Positions 25,460-33,416 of a stretch of 64,000 bases of DNA are shown one piece after another. How positions within the stretch are numbered: the stretch's first letter is position 1; every line of letters begins with the position of its first letter. The notes under the pieces were generated by a model that saw nothing but the letters and a program-made list of their open reading frames with translations, had not been told where the DNA came from and searched no databases. The DNA comes from Rhodobacteraceae bacterium D3-12 (lineage in GTDB: Bacteria > Pseudomonadota > Alphaproteobacteria > Rhodobacterales > Rhodobacteraceae): the NCBI GenBank assembly GCA_025916135.1, contig CP104793.1:62001-126000 (forward strand), given 5' to 3'. Both the position numbers and the translations under genes were made by a program.

Positions 25460-26003
25460 TCGGGCGCATATCCGTGGCCGACGCCACGCGGTTGGTCATG
25501 TTATAGAAGCCAGCCACATTGGCGATGTCCCAGATATCGCGATCAGAGAAGCCGGCGGCCCGCAGGGCGTCGCGGTCGCTTTCTTCGATCTTGTGGCTTT
25601 CGGTGGTCATCTTTTCGGCAAAGGCGAGCATGGCGTATTGGCGCGCATCAAGGTCGGCCGCACGCCAGTTCATCACCATCATTTCGCCCAGTATCGGATC
25701 ACCAGAGAGCGCGCGCACGGCCTGACCGTGGGCGGTGAGGCAGTAAAAGCATTTGTTGATCGAGCTGACGGCGACGGCGATCATTTCGCGTTCGAGTTTC
25801 GTAAGCCCGCTGTTGCCGAGCATCAGGTCGTTATAAAGCGCGGTGAAGGTGTTCAGCTTTTCAATATCAAAGGCATAGGATTGAAGCACATTTGGGATCA
25901 GCCCCAGCTTGTCCTGACAGATGTCGAAATACTTTTGCGTCGCTTCGGGCAGCGGATCGGTCATTGGCAGGTCAAGCGCGGTGGGTTGTTTAGCAGTGCT
26001 CAT
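25431..26003 (-). CDS. CMD/AhpD-like peroxidase-related enzyme
   Basis: A 190-residue carboxymuconolactone-decarboxylase-fold protein of the uncharacterised peroxidase-related (AhpD) type. The redox motif is C-F-Y-C-L-T-A-H at residues 85-92 (Cys85, Cys88, His92), preceded by LTKLEREMIAVAVSSIN. A C-terminal DIWDIANVAGFYNMTNRVA block follows. AhpD-type proteins reduce disulfides or alkyl peroxides; the partner is unknown. It is the middle of a tight minus-strand run: CinA-like, GNAT, this gene, OmpA-like. Confidence 0.9.
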   Translation of the reverse strand: MSTAKQPTALDLPMTDPLPEATQKYFDICQDKLGLIPNVLQSYAFDIEKLNTFTALYNDLMLGNSGLTKLEREMIAVAVSSINKCFYCLTAHGQAVRALSGDPILGEMMVMNWRAADLDARQYAMLAFAEKMTTESHKIEESDRDALRAAGFSDRDIWDIANVAGFYNMTNRVASATDMRPNDEYHAQSR

Positions 26004-26014
26004 TGAAGCGGCCC

Positions 26015-26743
26015 TCAGTTATTGGTCAGTTTGCGATAGTGATACTGTCCCACAAGCGTCATGGAGAGGGAAGAGTAGAGCGCATTGGCGCCGACGTTGG
26101 CCTGTGTGCAGACCACGGAAACATGGCTGGCCCCCTGTTCGGCGGCCCAGAACCCGGCCCGGCGCATGACCCATTTGCCAAGCCCCTGTCCGCGCTGTTC
26201 GGGCAGGATTTCAAGCGCGTGGAGCATGGCGATATTGTTATGGATCGCAACATAGGCACAGCCACCGGGGTGGTCACGCCAGCGGGCAACGATTGAGGTT
26301 TTTGGGTGGGCGGCACGCTCCATCACGGCGATACGTCCGGGGCCGATGCCGCCTTCCGCCCACATGTCACGCATGATGGCGAGCGGTTCCCAGACCGGGA
26401 TGGCGGTGACGGGGGGGACCGGTTCGGTGGTGAGCTGCTCCACCGGGCAGACATACATGTTGACCGGGTCAACGATGTCATAGCCACGCGCGGCAAGCTG
26501 GGCGTCGAGCGCCTCTTGTCCTTGGCGGATCATGAAGAGGCAGGGCTGTTCCATCGCACGCATCTGTGCTTCGGCGTCGGCCAGTTCGCTGTCGCTGACC
26601 GGGCGGTTCGCGGTGGTCGCGCTGACCCGCTGGCCGCCGTCTTGACCTAGGCGATAGGTGAACGGGTCGGTTTGGGTTGTGCGGGCGGCAGGCCAGGTGC
26701 CGTCGACAACATCGTAAAGGGTGCGCGCGTCAGGAAGCGTCAT
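26015..26743 (-). CDS. GNAT family N-acetyltransferase
   Basis: A 242-residue protein. The C-terminal half is a GNAT domain: HNNIAMLHALEILPEQRGQGLGKWVMRRAGFWA with the R-G-x-G-L-G acetyl-CoA loop, and VCTQANVGANALYSSLSM. The N-terminal half (TLYDVVDGTWPAARTTQTDPFTYRLGQDGGQRVSATT) is a less conserved domain common in Rhodobacterales homologues. I chose ATG 26743, which overlaps the end of the CinA-like gene by 14 bases; the longer frame is shadow of that gene. Substrate is unknown. Confidence 0.85.
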   Translation of the reverse strand: MTLPDARTLYDVVDGTWPAARTTQTDPFTYRLGQDGGQRVSATTANRPVSDSELADAEAQMRAMEQPCLFMIRQGQEALDAQLAARGYDIVDPVNMYVCPVEQLTTEPVPPVTAIPVWEPLAIMRDMWAEGGIGPGRIAVMERAAHPKTSIVARWRDHPGGCAYVAIHNNIAMLHALEILPEQRGQGLGKWVMRRAGFWAAEQGASHVSVVCTQANVGANALYSSLSMTLVGQYHYRKLTNN

Positions 26744-27461
26744 CGGGAAACAACCTTGAGAGGGATTGCATGGCGGCGTCGATCCGTGCGCCGTCATGGC
26801 CGCGAATGACGATATTTGAACCAAACGCCCCGGAGTGGGAGAACGGGTAGGAGCCGATCGAGAGGTCGGGGAACTCTGCCGCCAGTTCGCCCAGCGGACC
26901 GGCGATGATGCCTTCGCCCTGATTGATGCGCAACGTCTGGCTGAGCAGGGGTGCTCCGCCGGTGAGCGTGGGCAGGACCGAGGCGACCATGGCCTCGAAT
27001 ATCTGCGGCACCCCGGCCATGACATGCACGTTTTCAAGGGTAAAACCGGGGGCGGCGCTGATCGGGTTGTCGATCAGGCTGGCCCCGTCGGGAATGCGCG
27101 CCATGCGCAGGCGGGCGGCGTTCAGCTCGGTCCCGGAGCGCTCGTAATGCGCCTCCAATATGGCGCGGGCGTCGGCGCGGATGTCGATCGGGGTGTCGAA
27201 CGCGGCGGCGATGCAATCGGCGGTGATGTCGTCATGGGTCGGGCCGATCCCGCCCGAGGTGAAGACATGGGTGTATTGGGCGGCCAGCGTGCGGGTGGCG
27301 TCGGTGATGGCGTCGGCTTTGTCCGAGATCATCCGGGCTTCGCAAAGGTCGATACCTGCGCGGGTAAGCTCTTTGGCGAGGAAATGCATGTTGGCGTCGC
27401 GGGTGCGCCCCGAGAGGATCTCGTCTCCGATGACCAGCATGGCGGCGGTGGGGTTGGGCAT
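26730..27461 (-). CDS. CinA-like molybdopterin-binding domain protein
   Basis: A 243-residue protein with the MoCF_biosynth/CinA N-terminal fold: AMLVIGDEILSGRTRDANMHFLAKEL (residues 7-32), VFTSGGIGPTHDDITADCIA (about 66-85), and MAGVPQIFEAMVASVLPTL. It lacks the CinA C-terminal nicotinamide-nucleotide amidohydrolase domain. Such short proteins are annotated as competence/damage-inducible or molybdopterin-binding; the actual substrate (possibly ADP-ribose or NMN-related) is not established. It is divergent from sfsA with only 48 bases between them. Confidence 0.88.
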   Translation of the reverse strand: MPNPTAAMLVIGDEILSGRTRDANMHFLAKELTRAGIDLCEARMISDKADAITDATRTLAAQYTHVFTSGGIGPTHDDITADCIAAAFDTPIDIRADARAILEAHYERSGTELNAARLRMARIPDGASLIDNPISAAPGFTLENVHVMAGVPQIFEAMVASVLPTLTGGAPLLSQTLRINQGEGIIAGPLGELAAEFPDLSIGSYPFSHSGAFGSNIVIRGHDGARIDAAMQSLSRLFPDDAS

Positions 27462-27509
27462 GGGTGGTTCCTTGGCAAGGGCGCGTCAGGCATCTATAGG
27501 CCTAGTCCC

Positions 27510-28211
27510 ATGCGCTTTCAAACCCCTCTTCAACCCGCGCGCCTGATCCGGCGCTATAAACGCTTTCTCGCGGATATCCGGCTCGAGGCCGATGATCGCG
27601 AGGTGGTGGCGCATTGCGCCAACCCCGGCAGCATGATGGGGCTGGCCGAAGAGGGGATGCGGATCTGGGTCGAGCCCAATGACGATCCGAAGAAAAAGCT
27701 GAAATACGGCTGGCGGCTGGTCGATCACGAGAACGGGCATTTCACCGGCGTGGATACAAGCGTGCCCAACCGGGCGCTGAAAGCGGCCTTGATGGCGGGC
27801 GAGGTACCGGGCCTTGTCGCGCCAATGGTGCGCCCCGAAGTGAAATACGGCGAGAACAGCCGGATTGATTTCCTGCTCAGCGGGGCCGGACCGGACACCT
27901 ATGTCGAAGTGAAGTCGGTCACGCTGATGCGGCAAAAAGGGCTGGCCGAATTCCCGGATTCGGTTACTGCGCGCGGGCTGAAGCATCTCGAAGAACTCGC
28001 CCGCGTGGCCAATAGCGGTGCGCGGGCGGTGATGTTCTATCTCGTGCAGCGCACCGATTGCGAGAGCGTTACGATAGCCGCGGATATCGACCCGGCCTAT
28101 GGCGACGCCCTGATCCGCGCCCGCGCTGCTGGCGTCGAGGTCATGGCGATGGATTGCAAAATCACGCCACAAGAGATCACACTCGGCCGCGCCCTCCCCT
28201 TCGTGGCCTGA
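27510..28211 (+). CDS. sfsA: SfsA sugar-fermentation-stimulation / DNA-binding nuclease-fold protein
   Basis: A 233-residue SfsA. Residues about 1-80 form an OB-fold region (MRFQTPLQPARLIRRYKRFLADIRL, VVAHCANPGSMMGL). Residues about 110-200 are a PD-(D/E)XK-like domain with ENSRIDFLL and YVEVKSVTL (the E-x-K), then FPDSVTARGLKHLEEL. It was described as binding DNA and affecting maltose genes in E. coli; its biochemical role remains unclear. The start is ATG 27510, as in homologues. Confidence 0.93.
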   Translation: MRFQTPLQPARLIRRYKRFLADIRLEADDREVVAHCANPGSMMGLAEEGMRIWVEPNDDPKKKLKYGWRLVDHENGHFTGVDTSVPNRALKAALMAGEVPGLVAPMVRPEVKYGENSRIDFLLSGAGPDTYVEVKSVTLMRQKGLAEFPDSVTARGLKHLEELARVANSGARAVMFYLVQRTDCESVTIAADIDPAYGDALIRARAAGVEVMAMDCKITPQEITLGRALPFVA

Positions 28212-28264
28212 ATTGCCGCCTTCAGGCGTTCCCGCCCGCCCTCCCCACGCCTTCAGGCGGCAAT
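28212..28264. repeat. inverted repeat immediately after sfsA
   Basis: ATTGCCGCC (28212-28220) is repeated inverted as GGCGGCAAT (28256-28264), with CTTCAGGCG on both inner sides. It touches the sfsA stop codon. Without a U tract, it may be a Rho-dependent or processing structure. Confidence 0.65.
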
Positions 28265-28303
28265 GGGGCCCGACCAAATCAAGAGCGCGCTTGCAGTGCG
28301 TAC

Positions 28304-28366
28304 GGGAGCCTCCGGCGGGGATATTTATGGTCAGATGAAGCTCTGGACACTTTGCTTCATCTGACC
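28304..28366. repeat. dispersed repeat in head-to-head arrangement
   Basis: GGGAGCCTCCGGCGGGGATATTTATGGTCAGATGAAGC (28304-28341) matches 16702-16739. A 12-base loop follows, then GCTTCATCTGACC (28354-28366), the exact complement of its last 13 bases, continuing into TATCCCGGGGG as at 1792-1838. Confidence 0.8.
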
Positions 28367-28383
28367 GGAAGTATCCCGGGGGT

Positions 28384-28463
28384 TTGGGGGCTGGCCCCCA
28401 ATCTAACCTGCGTTTGGGGGCTGGCCCCCAATTGAGCCTGTGTTTGGGGGCTGGCCTCCAACT
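28384..28463. repeat. three tandem 30-bp units each forming a TTGGGGGC/GCCCCCAA hairpin
   Basis: TTGGGGGCTGGCCCCCAA occurs at 28384 and 28414; a third at 28444 carries one mismatch (CCTCCAA). Units are separated by related CTAACCTGCG / TGAGCCTGTG spacers. They sit 36 bases before the tdh stop. A relative with compensated ends (GTGGGGG/CCCCCAC) is at 1820-1838. Confidence 0.85.
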
Positions 28464-28498
28464 GACTAAACCTGTGCGCCGTTAGGCGCTCGATTGAA

Positions 28499-29536
28499 TT
28501 AGGTCCAGTCGAGGACGACTTTGCCGCTTTGGCCGGACAACATGGTGTTGAAGCCTTCAACATAGTCGTCGGCGGAGAAGCGGTGGGTGATGACCCCACG
28601 CACGTCTAGGCCGTTTTCGAGCATGGCGAGCATTTTATACCATGTTTCGAAGATTTCCCGGCCGTAGACGCCTTTGATCGTGATGGCTTTGAACACGATT
28701 TTTGACCAATCTACGGGGGATTTTCCGGGCGGGATGCCGAGCAGGGCGATGCGGCCGCCCATGACCATGTTGTCGACCATCTGATCCAGCGCCGTTTGGT
28801 TGCCGGACATCTCGAGCCCGACGTCGAAGCCTTCTTTCATGCGCAGGGCGCCTTCGACCTCGCGCAGGTCTTGGGTGGCGACGTTGACGGGGACCACGTC
28901 GGCGACCTCGGCGGCGAGGTCGAGGCGGGCTTGGTTTACGTCTGTGATTACAACATGGCGGGCGCCGACGTGGCGGGCGACGCAGGCGGCCATGATCCCG
29001 ATGGGGCCGGCGCCGGTGATCAGCACGTCTTCGCCGATCAGATCGAAGCTGAGCGCGGTATGGACCGCGTTGCCGAGCGGATCGAGGATCGCGCCGATGT
29101 CGTCATCCACCGCGTCGGGCAGGGGCACGACGTTGAAGGCGGGGAGCTTGAGATATTGGGCAAATGCGCCTTGTTCGTTGATGCCGATGCCGCGGGTTTG
29201 CGGGTCGAGGTGGAATTTTCCGGCCCGTGATTGGCGCGAGGTTTTGCCGATCAGGTGGCCTTCGCCGGAGCAGCGTTGGCCGAGTTCGAGCCCTTCGACA
29301 TCGCGGCCGATCTCGACGATTTCGCCGGCGAATTCATGGCCGGTGATCAGCGGGGTGGGGATGGTGCGTGCGGCCCAGTTATCCCAGTTCCAGATGTGGA
29401 TATCGGTGCCGCAGATGCCGGTTTTGTTGACACGGATCAGCACGTCTTCGGGGCCGATTTCCGGCACCGGGACATGGGTGAGCGAGAGGCCGGGACCGGG
29501 CGCGGGTTTTTGCAGGGCTTTCATCTGGTTGGTCAT
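28499..29536 (-). CDS. tdh: L-threonine 3-dehydrogenase
   Basis: A 345-residue medium-chain dehydrogenase oxidising L-threonine to 2-amino-3-ketobutyrate with NAD+. The catalytic zinc region is present (GICGTDIHIWNWD with Cys, GHEFAGEI with His), as is the Rossmann motif GAGPIGIMAACVA (about residues 173-185). The structural-zinc loop is odd: where E. coli Tdh has four Cys, here the loop reads GEGHLIGKTSRQSRAGKF with none of them. The start is ATG 29536, overlapping the methyltransferase stop by 4 bases. Together with kbl it forms the threonine-to-glycine pathway. Confidence 0.93.
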   Translation of the reverse strand: MTNQMKALQKPAPGPGLSLTHVPVPEIGPEDVLIRVNKTGICGTDIHIWNWDNWAARTIPTPLITGHEFAGEIVEIGRDVEGLELGQRCSGEGHLIGKTSRQSRAGKFHLDPQTRGIGINEQGAFAQYLKLPAFNVVPLPDAVDDDIGAILDPLGNAVHTALSFDLIGEDVLITGAGPIGIMAACVARHVGARHVVITDVNQARLDLAAEVADVVPVNVATQDLREVEGALRMKEGFDVGLEMSGNQTALDQMVDNMVMGGRIALLGIPPGKSPVDWSKIVFKAITIKGVYGREIFETWYKMLAMLENGLDVRGVITHRFSADDYVEGFNTMLSGQSGKVVLDWT

Positions 29537-30147
29537 GTGGGGGCTCCGGTGCGGCGAAGGGCGAGCCAGGTCCATGTGACACCGGCGTCGCGGTTGGTTT
29601 GCTGGAGGGAGGGCGCGGGGATGCGGGCGTGTTCGAGCAGGGCGTGCGGCGTGAACAGTTTGGCGGTGTCGGTTGCGTCGACAGGATAGACCGGCAGGCC
29701 GGGGTGGGATGGGCCAGAGCGCAGCGACATGAGCAACAGGCCAGAGGGCGCAAGCAGGCGCGAGATTGACGCCGCCGCGCGGGTGAGGTCAGCGGGCGCG
29801 ACGTGGTGCCAGACGCCCGACAGGGTGATGAGGTCGAAGCGTGCGGCGCCTTTGCTGAGCGCCGGGAGGTCGGGCAGGCCGTCTTGCAGCCATGTCACGC
29901 GGCTGTCGGTGGTGCGGGCTTTTTCAAAGAAGCCTGCGACCGGCTCGGTCGCGGTGACGGTATGGCCAAGATCGGCGAGCCAGCGGGCATCGCGGCCCGT
30001 GCCTGCGCCGATGTCGAGCACATGGGCAGGCCCATCGGGCAGTAAGGCGCGGACGGGGGCAAAATGCGCCTCGACCGGGACAGCATCATAGCGGTCGGCC
30101 AGCATATCGGCGTGCTCGGCGTAGAAGCTTATGGCGTCATCGCTCAT
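29533..30147 (-). CDS. class I SAM-dependent methyltransferase
   Basis: A 204-residue Rossmann methyltransferase. SAM motif I is [28 protein letters not shown] (about residues 43-70), and the post-I/II regions are [13 protein letters not shown] and [19 protein letters not shown]. Substrate is unknown. Its start overlaps the kbl stop (ATGA) and its stop overlaps the tdh start, so it sits translationally coupled between the two threonine-catabolic genes. Confidence 0.88.
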   Translation of the reverse strand: MSDDAISFYAEHADMLADRYDAVPVEAHFAPVRALLPDGPAHVLDIGAGTGRDARWLADLGHTVTATEPVAGFFEKARTTDSRVTWLQDGLPDLPALSKGAARFDLITLSGVWHHVAPADLTRAAASISRLLAPSGLLLMSLRSGPSHPGLPVYPVDATDTAKLFTPHALLEHARIPAPSLQQTNRDAGVTWTWLALRRTGAPT

Positions 30148-31337
30148 GACAGCACGCCGGTGTCGTGGCCCGCTTGGGTGAAGGCATCAAGCGCGAAATC
30201 GAGATCGGCGCGGGTGAGGGCGGCGTTCATTTGCGTGCGGATGCGGGCGGTGCCCTTGGGGACAACCGGGAAGAAGAACCCGGCGACATAGACGCCAAGC
30301 TCGCCCAGCCGTGCGGCCATCTCTTGCGAGGCGCGGGCATCGCCGGTCATCACCGGGATGATCGGGTGTTCGCCGGGCAGGAGGGTGAAGCCGCGCTCTG
30401 CGAGGCCCGCGCGCCAATGGGCGGCGTTGTCAAACAGCGCGGTGCGCAGGTCGTCGCCCTGTTCGACAATATCGAGCGCGGCAATGCCAGCCGCGCAGAT
30501 CATCGGCGGCAGCGCATTGGAGAAGAGATAGGGCCGCGCGCGTTGGCGCAAAAGGTCGATGACCGGCTGAGGCCCGGCGATATAGCCGCCGAGCGCGCCG
30601 CCCAACGCTTTGCCCAAAGTGCCAGTGACGATATCGATTTTTTGGCCCACGCCGAAGTGGTGGCCGGTGCCTTGGCCCTTTGGCCCCATGAAGCCGGTGG
30701 CGTGGCAATCATCGACCATCACCAGCGCCTCGTATTGTTCGGCTAATGCCGTGATCTCGGGCAGCGGGGCGAGGTATCCGTCCATCGAGAACACGCCATC
30801 GGTGGCGATCATGATGTGGCGCGCACCATCCGCGCGGGCGGCTTTCAGCTGGCCCTCGAGATCGTTCATATCGGCGTTGGCGTAGCGGTAGCGTTTCGCC
30901 TTGCAGAGCCGTACCCCGTCGATGATCGAGGCGTGGTTGAGCGCATCGGAGATGATCGCATCCTCAGGCCCGAGGAGCGGTTCGAACAGCCCGCCGTTGG
31001 CATCAAAACAGGCGGCAAAGAGGATGGCGTCGTCTTTTTCAAGAAAAGCCGCGAGCCGGGTTTCCAAGGCGCGGTGCAGATCATGGGTGCCGCAGATGAA
31101 ACGTACCGAGGCCATGCCGAAGCCATCGGCATCAAGCGCCTGTTTGGCGGCGCCGATCAGCGCGGGATTGTCGGCAAGCCCGAGGTAGTTATTGGCGCAG
31201 AGGTTGAGCATGTCGCGCCCGGCCACGTCGATATGGGCCGCTTGGGGCGAGGTGATGTTGCGTTCGCGTTTCATCAGGCCGTCGGCGTCGATTTCGTCCA
31301 GCGTGGCACGGATTTGGGTCAGGAATTCGGTGGTCAT
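30144..31337 (-). CDS. kbl: glycine C-acetyltransferase (2-amino-3-ketobutyrate CoA ligase)
   Basis: A 397-residue PLP enzyme of the alpha-oxoamine synthase family that cleaves 2-amino-3-ketobutyrate with CoA to glycine and acetyl-CoA. Visible motifs: [10 protein letters not shown] near the N-terminus, [17 protein letters not shown], the Asp-x-x-His pair in [11 protein letters not shown], and the Schiff-base lysine in [10 protein letters not shown] (about residue 245). Length is normal. It is the first gene of kbl-methyltransferase-tdh. Confidence 0.96.
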   Translation of the reverse strand: MTTEFLTQIRATLDEIDADGLMKRERNITSPQAAHIDVAGRDMLNLCANNYLGLADNPALIGAAKQALDADGFGMASVRFICGTHDLHRALETRLAAFLEKDDAILFAACFDANGGLFEPLLGPEDAIISDALNHASIIDGVRLCKAKRYRYANADMNDLEGQLKAARADGARHIMIATDGVFSMDGYLAPLPEITALAEQYEALVMVDDCHATGFMGPKGQGTGHHFGVGQKIDIVTGTLGKALGGALGGYIAGPQPVIDLLRQRARPYLFSNALPPMICAAGIAALDIVEQGDDLRTALFDNAAHWRAGLAERGFTLLPGEHPIIPVMTGDARASQEMAARLGELGVYVAGFFFPVVPKGTARIRTQMNAALTRADLDFALDAFTQAGHDTGVLS

Positions 31338-31382
31338 GGCAGTGATTCCTTTGCTTTGCGCGAGGTGGTTCTGTTATCTGGG

Positions 31383-31411
31383 ATATGCAGCCGTTATAGT
31401 GGATGTGTCAA
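31383..31411 (-). promoter_or_regulatory. candidate sigma-70 promoter for kbl-tdh
   Basis: On the minus strand a consensus TTGACA (31411-31406), a 17-base spacer and GCATAT (31388-31383) lie 46 bases ahead of the kbl start. A GGACGC/GCGTCC hairpin (31439-31453) just upstream is a possible operator or the end of the XRE gene transcript. Confidence 0.55.
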
Positions 31412-31511
31412 TATTAAAGATACGCTGTGCGTTATGTTGGACGCTGGGCGTCCGCTAGCCGACCTATCCGCCAGCCAGTCCATCCGCCAGTTCACTTGTC
31501 CCGCCTACTGC

Positions 31512-32078
31512 TCAGCGATGTTTGACGATCAGCAGCAGGCGTGCGCCGTTGGGGGCGGCGATCTCGTGCGGGAGATCGGCGCGGTAGCGCAGCGTGTCGC
31601 CTTGGGACAGGGTTGCCGTGTCATCGCCGGAGGTAACGGTGACGCTGCCGGTAAGCAGGGTCAGGTGTTCGACCGTGCCTTTGTCATGTGCCGCGCTGGA
31701 GAGCAGGCCGCCGGGTTTGAAGCCGATGTCGTAAACCTCGGTTTTGCCGACGTCTTCGGTGGGCGAGAGGATGCGGATCTCGCAGGCGGTGCCGTTTTCG
31801 GTAAAGCGGGGCGTATCGGCGGCGCGCATATGGTCGATGATCGCGCTGGCCGTGGCGCTGCGGTCATCCAGCAGGCCGGCGAAATCGACATTGAGCGCGC
31901 GGGTGAGGTTCCACAGGCTGGCCACGGTCGGAGATGAGGCGCCGCGCTCGATCTGGCTGAGCATGGAGCGGGACACGCCGGAGAGGCGCGACAGCGCTTC
32001 GAGGCTGAGCCCTTTGTCGGAGCGGGCCTGTTTCAGCCGTTCGGCCAGCCGCAGCGTTATGTCGGGGTTTTGCACCAT
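31512..32078 (-). CDS. XRE family regulator with C-terminal cupin domain
   Basis: A 188-residue regulator. Residues about 10-65 are a lambda-repressor-like HTH (RLAERLKQARSDKGLSLEALSRLSGVSRSMLSQIERGASSPTV), and residues about 110-185 a small cupin (FKPGGLLSSAAHDKGTVEHLTLLTGSVTVTSGDDTATLSQGDTLRYRADLPHEI). ATG 32078 is preferred because the HTH starts there. It lies 174 bases upstream of kbl on the same strand, and control of kbl-tdh in response to an amino acid or derivative is plausible (inference). Confidence 0.9.
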   Translation of the reverse strand: MVQNPDITLRLAERLKQARSDKGLSLEALSRLSGVSRSMLSQIERGASSPTVASLWNLTRALNVDFAGLLDDRSATASAIIDHMRAADTPRFTENGTACEIRILSPTEDVGKTEVYDIGFKPGGLLSSAAHDKGTVEHLTLLTGSVTVTSGDDTATLSQGDTLRYRADLPHEIAAPNGARLLLIVKHR

Positions 32079-32236
32079 GCCAACAGGGTTTAGCGGGGCG
32101 GGTGGCCCGCTGGCAAGGGGGATGTCGGGGCTTTGGCCGTGTTGGGTTGTGCCGGGGTGGGTGCGCGCGCGGTGATGTGACAATTCACCGCCAGCCGCCT
32201 ATGGCTCTTGCGCGGGTTCTGTCCTAAATAGGGCTT

Positions 32237-33142
32237 ATGATTATGAATTTCGGCAAAAGGGCGAAGCCTGTGAGCGAGACACATCAAGGGCGCATGACGC
32301 GAGAAGGCATCCGCATCCATGAGGCTGCGGATTTTGCAGGCATGCACAAGGCCGGCGCGTTGGCGGCGAAAATTCTGGATGAAGTTGCCGAGTTTATCGT
32401 GCCGGGACAGACCACCGGCGAGATTGACCGCATCATCGAGGAAAAGGTGGTTGAGGCCGGGGCGAAATCGGCCACGATCGGTTACAAGGGCTATAAGCAC
32501 GCCAGTTGCATCAGTGTGAACCATGTTGTGTGTCACGGCATTCCGGGCGCGCCGATTCCCAAGAACTGGAAAGAAACCAATAAGAAGGGGCAGGACCCTT
32601 TGCGCGACAATGATGTGTTTCTGGACGGGGACATCTTGAACATCGACGTGACGGTGATTGTCGATGGCTGGTTCGGAGACACCAGCCGGATGTATGTTGC
32701 CGGGAAGCCCAAGGGCTATGCCAGCAAGCTGATTCAGGTCACGCACGACGCCTTGTTCAAGGGGATCGAGGTGGTCAAGCCGGGCAATACCTTTGGCGAT
32801 ATTGGCCATGCGATCCAGAGTTTCGTTGAGGGTCACGGCATGAGCGTGGTGCGCGATTTCTGTGGTCACGGGCTGGGGCGGGTGTTTCATTCGCCGCCGA
32901 ATGTGCTGCACTATGGCCGTGCCGGGAGTGGTCCGGTTCTGGAGGAAGGCATGTTTTTCACCATCGAGCCGATGGTCAATCTGGGGCGCCCGGAGTGCAG
33001 GGTTCTGGCCGATGATTGGACCGCGGTGACGAAGGACAAGAAGCTGTCGGCGCAGTTCGAGCATTCGATTGGCGTGACGGCGGACGGGTTCGAGATTTTC
33101 ACCAACTCGCCCGCGGGCAAGTTTCACCCGACGCAGGGGTGA
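32237..33142 (+). CDS. map: methionine aminopeptidase, type I
   Basis: A 301-residue metalloprotease removing N-terminal Met. Metal ligands are visible in LNIDVTVIVDGWFGDTSRMY (two Asp), GHGLGRVFH (His), FFTIEPMV (Glu) and SAQFEHSIGVT (Glu). There is an oddity: between VVCHGIPG and LDGDILNIDVT an extra stretch of about 20 residues, rich in Lys/Asn, enlarges the loop that in E. coli MAP is only a few residues long. The start is ATG 32237 (or the Met two codons later). The stop is at 33142, just before the AT-richer region. Confidence 0.94.
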   Translation: MIMNFGKRAKPVSETHQGRMTREGIRIHEAADFAGMHKAGALAAKILDEVAEFIVPGQTTGEIDRIIEEKVVEAGAKSATIGYKGYKHASCISVNHVVCHGIPGAPIPKNWKETNKKGQDPLRDNDVFLDGDILNIDVTVIVDGWFGDTSRMYVAGKPKGYASKLIQVTHDALFKGIEVVKPGNTFGDIGHAIQSFVEGHGMSVVRDFCGHGLGRVFHSPPNVLHYGRAGSGPVLEEGMFFTIEPMVNLGRPECRVLADDWTAVTKDKKLSAQFEHSIGVTADGFEIFTNSPAGKFHPTQG

Positions 33143-33416
33143 GGGGCGCATCCAGAGTTCGTAGAGGCCTGTATGGGCGTTGTTGTTCGTTAGAAGCCTT
33201 GGGGCCTTAAGTTGCCATGTGACCTAGCAAGAAAACCGGACCTTCGCTGAGATAGCTTTCTGGTCGTCCGCTTCGGTAGTCATTTTGCATACACCAAGCG
33301 GATGAGATCACTGCTCCAAAGGAAATTTGTAGAGTTCTTGAATCTTGAAAGCGCGACATGCGAAGCAGCATGTCAGTGCCGCAACTTACAAAAAACGAGA
33401 TAGTATTGTGTCAACA

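Noticed and set aside
28384-28463. Possible CRISPR array
   Set aside because: Only three units with 30-bp period and no unique spacers; the repeats are self-complementary hairpins, and no cas genes are present.
33143-33416. tRNA or attachment site at the left edge of the AT-rich island
   Set aside because: I looked for a T-loop motif and for a direct repeat flanking the island and found neither by eye.
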